Under the pieces are notes generated by a model that saw nothing but the letters and a program-made list of their open reading frames with translations, made no database searches and was not told the origin of the DNA. This document shows, one piece after another, positions 17,357-23,716 of a DNA stretch of 64,000 bases. The stretch spans positions 1-64,000 of the forward strand of contig NZ_BOOJ01000051.1 of NCBI RefSeq assembly GCF_016863175.1, read 5' to 3'. Source of the stretch: Paraplanobispora siamensis. Lineage in GTDB: Bacteria; Actinomycetota; Actinomycetes; Streptosporangiales; Streptosporangiaceae. The position numbers and the translations under genes were made by a program. Every line of letters starts with the position of its first letter. Position 1 is the stretch's first letter.

Positions 17357-18232
17357 ATGAATCTCAGCGGAGTCCTGTTCTTCCCCGTGACCCCCTTCGA
17401 CGGCGCGGGCGCGCTGGCGGAGGACGTGCTGGCCGAGCACGTCCGCCGTGGCCTCGCGCACGGCACCGGCGGCGTCTTCGTGGCCTGCGGCACCGGGGAG
17501 TTCTCCGCCCTGTCCCACAGCGAGCACGCCCGCGCCGTACGGGTGGCCGCCGAGACCGTCCAGGGCGCGGTGCCGCTGCTGGCCGGCGCGGGCGGCCCGC
17601 TCGGCGCCGCCCTGGAGCAGGCCCGTACGGCCCGCGAGGCGGGCGCCGACGGCCTGCTGCTCATGCCGCCCTACCTGACCCAGGGCACGGCGGCCGGATT
17701 CGCCGAGTACGTGCGCGCGATCGCCGCCGAGCTGCCCGTGATCATCTACCAGCGCGGCTCCGTGGTGCTCGACCCGGCCGCGGCGGTGGAGCTGGCCCGC
17801 ATCCCCGGTGTGATCGGGCTGAAGGACGGCCTGGGCGACATCGACCGGATGCAGCGCATCGTGCTGGCGGTCCGCCGGGAGATCGGCCCGGACTTCACCT
17901 TCTTCAACGGCCTGCCGACCGCCGAGCTGACCATGCCCGCCTACCGCGGCATCGGCGTGGACCTGTACTCCTCGGCCGTGTTCGCCTTCGCCCCCGAGAT
18001 CGCCACCGCCTACTTCAACGGCGACGACCGGCTGCTGACGGAGTTCTACGCGCCGCTGGTCGAGCTGCGCAGCAAGGCGCCGGGATACGCGGTCGCCCTG
18101 GTCAAGGCGGGCCTGCGGCTGCGCGGCCTGGACGTCGGCCCGGTGCGGGCGCCGCTGACCGACCTCACCCCCGAGCACCTGGCCGAGCTGGACGCGATCC
18201 TCAAGAACGGCCTCGCCCTGGTGGGCGCATGA
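17357..18232 (+). CDS. 5-dehydro-4-deoxyglucarate dehydratase (KdgD type, DapA superfamily)
   Basis: The 291-residue class I aldolase-fold enzyme starts MNLSGVLFFPVTPFD. Diagnostic blocks are FVACGTGEFSALS, MPPYLTQGT, VIIYQRGSVVL and IPGVIGLKDGLGDI, with the Schiff-base lysine in GLKDG. This pattern matches decarboxylating 5-dehydro-4-deoxyglucarate dehydratases, which yield 2-oxoglutarate semialdehyde, rather than dihydrodipicolinate synthase. It lies 31 bp after the dehydrogenase gene and overlaps the next gene by 4 bp. It supplies the substrate of the aldehyde dehydrogenase module later in the operon. Confidence 0.9.
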   Translation: MNLSGVLFFPVTPFDGAGALAEDVLAEHVRRGLAHGTGGVFVACGTGEFSALSHSEHARAVRVAAETVQGAVPLLAGAGGPLGAALEQARTAREAGADGLLLMPPYLTQGTAAGFAEYVRAIAAELPVIIYQRGSVVLDPAAAVELARIPGVIGLKDGLGDIDRMQRIVLAVRREIGPDFTFFNGLPTAELTMPAYRGIGVDLYSSAVFAFAPEIATAYFNGDDRLLTEFYAPLVELRSKAPGYAVALVKAGLRLRGLDVGPVRAPLTDLTPEHLAELDAILKNGLALVGA

Positions 18233-19293
18233 CCGGCGAGATCAAGGATCTGCGGACCACCCTGCGCTCGGCGCCGCTGCGCCGGCCGTGGGGTGCGGAC
18301 GTGCCGTACAACCACGTGATCGTGTGCGAGGTCGTGCTGTCCGACGGCCGCACCGGCACCGGGTTCTCCTGGACCCCGCAGATCGGCGCGCACGCCGTGC
18401 GGGCCCTGCTGGACCACGACGTCCGCGAGGCGCTGATCGGCATGCCCGCCCACCCGGAGCTGGTCTGGGACCGGCTGCGCACGCACCTGAGCGAGGCCGG
18501 GCGCGGCGGGCTGACCACGGTCGCGATGGCCGGGGTGGACCTGGCGCTGTGGGACCTGCGCTGCGGGGAGTCCTCCCTGACGGAGGTGCTCGGCGCGCGC
18601 CGGGAGAGCCTGCCGGTGTACGGCAGCGGCGTCAACCTGCACTACTCCCTGGCGGAACTGGTCGAGCAGGCGGGCCGCTGGAAGGCCGCGGGCTACCCGG
18701 CCGTCAAGATCAAGGTGGGCCGGCCCGACCTGGGCGAGGACGTCGAGCGGGTCGCCGCGGTCCGCGAGGCCGTCGGCCCGGACACGATCCTGATGATCGA
18801 CGCCAACCAGCGCTGGGACCTGCACCGGGCCCGGCGCGCGATCGCCGCGCTGGAGCCGTACGACCTGCACTGGATCGAGGAGCCGCTGCCCGCCGACGAC
18901 CTCGCCGCCCACGTGGAGCTGCGCAGGAGCATCGGCGTGCCGGTGGCGGTGGGCGAGAACGTCTACAACGTCCACGGCTTCCGCGACCTGCTGGTGGCGG
19001 GCGCGTGCGACGTGGTGCAGCCCAACGTGGTCCGGGTCGGCGGGATCACCCCGTTCCTGCGCGTCGCCGAGCTGGCCCGCGCCTTCGACGTGCCGGTCTA
19101 CCCGCACCTGCTGACCGAGCTGTCGGGGCAGCTGGCCCTGACGCTGCACCACCCCGCGATGGTGGAGCTGGTCGAGGACGCCTCGCTGACCGATCTCGGG
19201 CTGCTGGCCGAGCCGTGCCCGGTGGAGATCGACGGCATCGAACTGCGGTCGGCCGGCAGGCCGGGACTGGGGCTGACATGGACGCCGGCGTGA
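18229..19293 (+). CDS. Mandelate racemase/enolase superfamily enzyme, probable aldarate dehydratase or lactone cycloisomerase
   Basis: The 354-residue enolase-superfamily protein has the KxK base motif in YPAVKIKVGRPDLG, metal ligands in LMIDANQRW, HWIEEPLP and VAVGENVYN, and a late His in VPVYPHLLTELSG. The set KxK plus a C-terminal His fits the MR subgroup of acid-sugar dehydratases. Agrobacterium galactarolactone cycloisomerase is a functional alternative in the same pathway slot. Either activity would give the substrate of KdgD. Start and stop overlap both neighbours (4 and 16 bp), so expression is tightly coupled. Confidence 0.85.
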   Translation: MTGEIKDLRTTLRSAPLRRPWGADVPYNHVIVCEVVLSDGRTGTGFSWTPQIGAHAVRALLDHDVREALIGMPAHPELVWDRLRTHLSEAGRGGLTTVAMAGVDLALWDLRCGESSLTEVLGARRESLPVYGSGVNLHYSLAELVEQAGRWKAAGYPAVKIKVGRPDLGEDVERVAAVREAVGPDTILMIDANQRWDLHRARRAIAALEPYDLHWIEEPLPADDLAAHVELRRSIGVPVAVGENVYNVHGFRDLLVAGACDVVQPNVVRVGGITPFLRVAELARAFDVPVYPHLLTELSGQLALTLHHPAMVELVEDASLTDLGLLAEPCPVEIDGIELRSAGRPGLGLTWTPA

Positions 19294-20435
19294 AGACCGG
19301 AGCGGTCGGGATCGTGCTGGCCGGGGCGTACGGCCACGGCCGCTCGCACCTGGAGAACCTGCGGGGGCTGACCGCGCGGGGACTGGCCGAGCTGGTCGGG
19401 GTCTGCGACGTGCGCGAGGTGGACGCGGAGTGGCTGCACGGCCTGGGCGCCCCCGAGCAGGCGCGCCCCGAGGGTCTGGCCGATCTGATCGAGCGCACCG
19501 GCGCGGAGATCACGATTCTGTGCACCCCCATCAACACCCACGCCGACCTGGCGGTGACCGCGCTGCGCGCGGGCTCCCACCTGCTGCTGGAGAAGCCGCC
19601 CGCATCGTCGCTGGCCGAGTTCGAGCGGATCGCCGCCGCGGTGCGGGAGACCGGGCTGGCCTGCCAGATCGGCTTCCAGAGCCTCGGCTCGGCCGCGATC
19701 CCGGCGCTGCGCAAGCTGATCGCCTCCGGCGAGCTCGGCGAGATCCGCGGCATCGGGGTGGCCGGCGCCTGGGAGCGGCCCGCCGACTACTTCACCCGCT
19801 CGGCCTGGTCGGGCCGGCGACGGCTGGACGACGGGCAGGACGTGGTGGACGGCGCGCTCACCAACCCGTTCGCGCACGCCACGGCCACCGCGCTGGCGGT
19901 CGCCGGGGCCGAGGAGCGCGGCTCGGTGACCTCGGTCGAGCTGGAGCTGTTCCACGCCAACCCGATCGAGGCTGACGACACCGCCGCGGCCCGGATCCAC
20001 CTGGCGGACGGCCAGGTGATCACGGTGGCGGTGACGCTGTGCGCGACCGGGCGGACCGAGCCGTACGTGCTCGTGCACGGCTCGCGGGCCACCGCCCGGC
20101 TCACCTACACCACCGACGACCTCGACGGGACCGTCCACCCCCGGGCGAACCTGCTGGAGAACCTGATCGAGCACGTCAGGACCGGCGCGGAGCTGCTGGT
20201 TCCGGCGGCCCGCACCGGCGCGTTCATGGAGTTCCTGGAGGCGGTACGGCTGGCCCCCGACCCGCTGCCGATCTCCGACGATCACCAGACGGTCCACGCC
20301 GACCGGCGCGAGCTGCCCGGCATCAGGGGGCTGACCGACCTCAGCGCCGAACGGCTGGCCCTGTTCTCCGAGCTGGGCGCGCCGTGGGCGGCCGCGTCGG
20401 ATCCGAGCACCGCCCAGGGAGCCGCACATGGATGA
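19278..20435 (+). CDS. Gfo/Idh/MocA family oxidoreductase (second copy type)
   Basis: The 385-residue protein starts at ATG 19278, 16 bp inside the preceding gene. The Rossmann motif IVLAGAYGHGRSHLENL replaces the usual GxGxxG with GAYGHG. The EKP motif is in LLLEKPPASSLAEFE, and the central His-containing block is TNPFAHATATALAVAG. Residues 250-385 form the substrate domain. Only limited resemblance to the oxidoreductase at 11403 is seen. Proteins of this type in polysaccharide loci often handle sugar acids or glycoside oxidation; the substrate is not predictable here. Confidence 0.85.
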   Translation: MDAGVKTGAVGIVLAGAYGHGRSHLENLRGLTARGLAELVGVCDVREVDAEWLHGLGAPEQARPEGLADLIERTGAEITILCTPINTHADLAVTALRAGSHLLLEKPPASSLAEFERIAAAVRETGLACQIGFQSLGSAAIPALRKLIASGELGEIRGIGVAGAWERPADYFTRSAWSGRRRLDDGQDVVDGALTNPFAHATATALAVAGAEERGSVTSVELELFHANPIEADDTAAARIHLADGQVITVAVTLCATGRTEPYVLVHGSRATARLTYTTDDLDGTVHPRANLLENLIEHVRTGAELLVPAARTGAFMEFLEAVRLAPDPLPISDDHQTVHADRRELPGIRGLTDLSAERLALFSELGAPWAAASDPSTAQGAAHG

Positions 20436-21372
20436 GACGACCGTCAGGGAACCGCGCGAGGGCGGCAGGGCCGCCCGGGAGCTGCTGGTCGCGGGCACGC
20501 CGGTGGCCTCCTACGTGTGGGAGCCCGACCTGCCGGCGACCGACTCGCCGCGGCCCTACCTGCACCCGGTGCGCACCCTCGCGGGCACGCCGGTCACCGA
20601 GTTCCGCCCCGACGACCACGTCCACCACCTGGGCGTCAGCCTGGCCGTCTCGGACGTCGGCGCGGTGAACTTCTGGGGCGGGCGGACCTTCGTCCGCGAT
20701 CAGGGCGCGACCTGGCTGGACGACCACGGCCACCAGCGGCACGACGCCTTCGAGGATCTCGGTGAGGGAGGCGGGGACGGGTTCCGCGAGGCGCTGACCT
20801 GGATCGGCCCCGACGGCGCGACCGTCGCCCGCGAGGAGCGGACCGTGCTCACCCGGCCCGTGACCGGAACGGCGCGGGCGGGTGGGACGGAGGCGCGGGA
20901 GCAGGCGGGCGCGTGGGCGCTGGACTTCTCCTTCGCCCTCACCGTGAAGGAACCGCTGGAGATCAAGAGCTCGGCGTGCAAGGGCCGCCCGGGCGCCGGG
21001 TACGGCGGGTTCTTCTGGCGCGCCCCCAAGCGGTCGGCGGACATCGCCGTGTTCACCGCCGAGGCCGAGGGCGAGGCGGACGTGCACGGCAGCCTCACCC
21101 CCTGGCTGGCGCTGGTGTCGGACGCCTGGAGCCTGGTCTTCGTCCAGGCGGGCGCGGTGGACCCGTGGTTCGTGCGGGTGGCCGAGTACCCCGGCGTCGG
21201 CCCCGCGCTGGCCTGGGACCGGCCGCTGGCCGTGGCGGACACGCTGCGGCGGCGGGTGGTCACGGTCGTCGCGGACGGGCGGCTCGACCGGGCCGCCGCC
21301 GCGAAGCTGGCCGCCGAAGCGGCCGGAGAAGCGACCGGGGCGCCGGCGGATCCGGCGGGGGCCGCGCCGTGA
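20428..21372 (+). CDS. DUF6807 (PmoA-like) family protein
   Basis: The 314-residue protein has the hallmark blocks RPYLHPVRTLAGTPVTEF, DDHVHHLGVSLAVSDVG, NFWGGRTFV and GYGGFFWRAP of the DUF6807 family, named PmoA-like in Pfam although unrelated to methane monooxygenase in practice. The His-rich DDHVHHLG suggests a metal or carbohydrate site on a beta-sandwich. Members are frequent in plant-polysaccharide loci, with unknown activity. There is no signal peptide. It overlaps the preceding gene by 8 bp and the next by 4 bp. The last 25 residues are Ala/Gly/Pro-rich and probably disordered. Confidence 0.8.
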   Translation: MDETTVREPREGGRAARELLVAGTPVASYVWEPDLPATDSPRPYLHPVRTLAGTPVTEFRPDDHVHHLGVSLAVSDVGAVNFWGGRTFVRDQGATWLDDHGHQRHDAFEDLGEGGGDGFREALTWIGPDGATVAREERTVLTRPVTGTARAGGTEAREQAGAWALDFSFALTVKEPLEIKSSACKGRPGAGYGGFFWRAPKRSADIAVFTAEAEGEADVHGSLTPWLALVSDAWSLVFVQAGAVDPWFVRVAEYPGVGPALAWDRPLAVADTLRRRVVTVVADGRLDRAAAAKLAAEAAGEATGAPADPAGAAP

Positions 21373-23531
21373 AGGTCTTCATCGCCGGAGACTCCACCGC
21401 CGCCGCCTATCCGGTCACCCTCGCGCCGCAGGCGGGCTGGGGGCAGGCGCTCCCGCTGTTCTGGGACGTGCCCGTGGTCAACGAGGCCGTCCCCGGCGCC
21501 AGCGCGCGCAGCTCGATCGAGCGCCTGGGGATGCACCAGCGGATCATGTCGGCCATCGGGCCGGACGACCTCCTGCTGATCTGCTTCGGCCACAACGACC
21601 CCAAGCACGACCAGGGCCGCTTCTCCGCGCCGTTCACCGGCTACCAGGACCACCTGCGCCGCTACGTCCACGGGGCCCGCGAGCGGGGCGCACGCCCCGT
21701 GCTGGTCACCTCCGTGGAGCGGCGCGCCTGCGGCCCCGAGGGGACGCACGGCCGCTACCCCGAGGCCATGCGGGCCCTGGCCGCCGCCGAGGGGGTGCCG
21801 CTGGTCGACCTGCAGGCCGCCAGTCTGCGGCGCTGGCGCGAACTCGGCCCCGAGGCGACCAGGGAGCTGTTCCTCTGGCTCGCCCCGCACCCCAACTACC
21901 CCGACGGCAGCGCCGACGACACCCACTTCACCGGGCGCGGCGCGATCGAGGTGGCCCGGCTGCTGCTGGAGGCGGCGGGCGACCTGCTCCCGCCCGCCGT
22001 CCGGACCCCCCAAGCCGACCTCATGGATTGGAGACCCGTCATGTCCGTGTGGAGCCTCGACGCGCGCTCGGGCGAGCGCCGTCACGAGTTCCCCTCCACC
22101 AGCGTGGAAGAGCTCGGCGCGATCTGCCGCCGCGCCCACGAGCTGCTGCCCCGGCTGGAGGAGGCCGGACCGCGGGAGCGGGCGGTGCTGCTGGAGGCCA
22201 TGGCCGACGCGCTGGACGAGCGGATGCAGACCCTCGTCTACGCCGCCGACGCCGAGACCGCGCTCGGCCTGCCCCGGCTGACCGGCGAGGTCGCCCGCAC
22301 CAGCGGCCAGCTGCGCCTGTTCGCCGAGGTGCTGCGCGAGGGCTCCTTCCTCGACGTCCGGCTCGACAGCGCCGACGAGGTCAAGCCGGACCTGCGCCGG
22401 ATGAACATCCCGGTCGGCGTGGTCGGCGTCTTCTCCGCCAGCAACTTCCCCTTCGCCTTCAGCGTCGGCGGCGGCGACACCGCCAGCGCGCTGGCCGCGG
22501 GCTGCCCGGTCGTCGTCAAGGCGCACTCCCTGCACCCGGAGACCTCCGAGCTGACCCTGGCGGCCCTGCAGGACGGCGCCCGCGCGGCGGGCTTCCCGGC
22601 CGAGGTCGTCCAGCTGGTCCACGGCCGCGAGGCGGGCGTCGCGCTGGTGAAGAACCCCCTGGTCAAGGCGGTCGGGTTCACCGGGTCGATCCCCGGCGGG
22701 CGTTTCCTGTACGACATCGCCAAGGCCCGTCCCGAGCCGATCCCGTTCTACGGCGAGCTGGGCAGCCTCAACCCGCTGGTCATCACGCCCGGCGCGGCGG
22801 CCCGCCGTACCGAGGAGATCGCGGCCGGGCTGGTGGCCTCGGCGACGCTGGGCGCCGGGCAGTTCTGCGTCAAGCCCGGCCTGGTCCTGGCCCCCGCCGA
22901 CAGCGGGCTGGTCGAGGCGATGGCGCGGCACTTCACCGAGCTGGGCCCGCAGGTGCTGCTCGGCGACGGCATCAGGAAGAGCTTCGAGAGCGGCGCGGGC
23001 GAGCGGGAGGCCATCCCGGGCCTGCGCGTGGCGGCCACCGGGCAGACGGGCGGCGAGCGGCAGGTCACGGCGCGGCTGCTGACCGGGCCCGCCTCCCTGC
23101 TGGACACCTCCGAGCTGCTGCTGGAGGAGTGCTTCGGGCCGATGACCGTGGTGCTCACCTACGACAGCGAGGACGAGCTGGCCGAGATCCTGGCCACCAC
23201 CCCCGGCAACCTGACCGCGACCCTGCACAGCGAGCCCGAGGAGGAGAAACTGGCCTCCCGGATCGTGGCGGTGATGCGGGACCGGGCCGGCCGGCTGGTC
23301 TTCGACGCCTACCCGACCGGGGTCGCGGTCGGCTGGGCGCAGCAGCACGGCGGGCCGTACCCGGCGACGACCGAGCCGTCGACCACCTCGGTCGGCACCG
23401 CGGCGATCTTCCGCTTCCTGCGCTCGGTCGTCTACCAGAACTGCCCGGCGCACCTGCTGCCCGATGCGCTGCGCGACGACAACCCCTGGCGGCTCCCCCG
23501 CCGCCTGAACGGAGTGCTCACCCTGCCCTGA
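21369..23531 (+). CDS. Rhamnogalacturonan acetylesterase-like SGNH domain in one open frame with ketoglutarate semialdehyde dehydrogenase
   Basis: From GTG 21369 (GTGA overlap with the DUF6807 gene) the frame runs 720 codons without a stop. Residues 1-215 are an SGNH esterase of the rhamnogalacturonan acetylesterase/YesT type: block I FIAGDSTAAAYP with the Ser, CFGHNDPKHD with the block III Asn, and DDTHFTGRGA with the catalytic Asp-His. Residues 225-720 are an aldehyde dehydrogenase (next entry). No signal peptide is present, so deacetylation would be cytosolic. An internal ATG at 22041 has a proper Shine-Dalgarno, so a fused protein, a separate dehydrogenase, or both could be made. The missing stop is the notable feature. 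Confidence 0.8.
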   Translation: MKVFIAGDSTAAAYPVTLAPQAGWGQALPLFWDVPVVNEAVPGASARSSIERLGMHQRIMSAIGPDDLLLICFGHNDPKHDQGRFSAPFTGYQDHLRRYVHGARERGARPVLVTSVERRACGPEGTHGRYPEAMRALAAAEGVPLVDLQAASLRRWRELGPEATRELFLWLAPHPNYPDGSADDTHFTGRGAIEVARLLLEAAGDLLPPAVRTPQADLMDWRPVMSVWSLDARSGERRHEFPSTSVEELGAICRRAHELLPRLEEAGPRERAVLLEAMADALDERMQTLVYAADAETALGLPRLTGEVARTSGQLRLFAEVLREGSFLDVRLDSADEVKPDLRRMNIPVGVVGVFSASNFPFAFSVGGGDTASALAAGCPVVVKAHSLHPETSELTLAALQDGARAAGFPAEVVQLVHGREAGVALVKNPLVKAVGFTGSIPGGRFLYDIAKARPEPIPFYGELGSLNPLVITPGAAARRTEEIAAGLVASATLGAGQFCVKPGLVLAPADSGLVEAMARHFTELGPQVLLGDGIRKSFESGAGEREAIPGLRVAATGQTGGERQVTARLLTGPASLLDTSELLLEECFGPMTVVLTYDSEDELAEILATTPGNLTATLHSEPEEEKLASRIVAVMRDRAGRLVFDAYPTGVAVGWAQQHGGPYPATTEPSTTSVGTAAIFRFLRSVVYQNCPAHLLPDALRDDNPWRLPRRLNGVLTLP
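22041..23531 (+). CDS. 2,5-dioxovalerate (ketoglutarate semialdehyde) dehydrogenase, internal start of the fused frame
   Basis: Starting at ATG 22041, with GGAG at 22030-22033 (7-nt spacing), this gives a complete 496-residue aldehyde dehydrogenase. KGSADH-type motifs are SASNFPFAFSVGGGDTASAL, CPVVVKAHSLHPETSELT, GFTGSIPGGRFLYDIA, the general-base Glu in PFYGELGSLNP, the catalytic Cys in LGAGQFCVKPG and the C-terminal WAQQHGGPYPATTEPSTTSV. It oxidises 2-oxoglutarate semialdehyde to 2-oxoglutarate, the last step of the oxidative uronate route. The good internal ribosome site suggests this was once, or still is, an independent gene. Confidence 0.9.
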   Translation: MSVWSLDARSGERRHEFPSTSVEELGAICRRAHELLPRLEEAGPRERAVLLEAMADALDERMQTLVYAADAETALGLPRLTGEVARTSGQLRLFAEVLREGSFLDVRLDSADEVKPDLRRMNIPVGVVGVFSASNFPFAFSVGGGDTASALAAGCPVVVKAHSLHPETSELTLAALQDGARAAGFPAEVVQLVHGREAGVALVKNPLVKAVGFTGSIPGGRFLYDIAKARPEPIPFYGELGSLNPLVITPGAAARRTEEIAAGLVASATLGAGQFCVKPGLVLAPADSGLVEAMARHFTELGPQVLLGDGIRKSFESGAGEREAIPGLRVAATGQTGGERQVTARLLTGPASLLDTSELLLEECFGPMTVVLTYDSEDELAEILATTPGNLTATLHSEPEEEKLASRIVAVMRDRAGRLVFDAYPTGVAVGWAQQHGGPYPATTEPSTTSVGTAAIFRFLRSVVYQNCPAHLLPDALRDDNPWRLPRRLNGVLTLP

Positions 23532-23551
23532 TCCGCTCCGTCCCCGCCCGC

Positions 23552-23580
23552 GCCCCGGCGGCCCATGCCGCCGCCGGGGC
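23552..23580 (+). terminator. Terminator hairpin of the uronate operon
   Basis: An 11-bp perfect inverted repeat (GCCCCGGCGGC at 23552-23562, complement at 23570-23580) with a 7-nt loop lies 20 bp after the stop of the dehydrogenase. There is no T-tract, as is common in high-GC actinomycetes. It separates the uronate operon from the pectinase promoter that follows. Confidence 0.75.
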
Positions 23581-23609
23581 CGTCGGCATGCCCTGATTCC
23601 GGCGAGTAC

Positions 23610-23623
23610 TGCAATCGTTTGCA
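23610..23623. promoter_or_regulatory. LacI-family operator upstream of the pectinase promoter
   Basis: TGCAATCGTTTGCA fits the consensus TGCAANCGNTTGCA at every defined position and is the best copy in the window. It lies upstream of the -35 hexamer (23652) and 75 bp from the second operator at 23685, roughly seven helical turns, so both could be bound on the same face with DNA looping. Confidence 0.75.
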
Positions 23624-23651
23624 ACATCCGACTACGATTTTCTAGGGGCTA

Positions 23652-23698
23652 TTGACGTAAATACGGGATTAAGCCAACGTTTCTTGCAACCGATTGCC
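23652..23698 (+). promoter_or_regulatory. Pectinase promoter with LacI operator at the start site
   Basis: TTGACG (23652-23657), a 17-bp spacer and CAACGT (23675-23680) form a promoter. After exactly 4 nt comes the operator TGCAACCGATTGCC (23685-23698), one mismatch from the consensus. The geometry is identical to the promoter at 16352-16398. The predicted transcript start is inside the operator, which excludes the ATG at 23684 as a start codon and supports ATG 23717. Confidence 0.75.
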
Positions 23699-23716
23699 GC
23701 ATCCCCAAGGTTGCAC

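Noticed and set aside
20700-23627. 975-codon open frame on the minus strand
   Set aside because: It is antisense to the DUF6807, esterase and dehydrogenase genes, which have clear motifs and codon bias; long open antisense frames are expected at this GC content.
23684-23716. Upstream ATG at 23684 as pectinase start
   Set aside because: It precedes the predicted transcript start and lies in the operator; ATG 23717 has a Shine-Dalgarno and starts the signal peptide.
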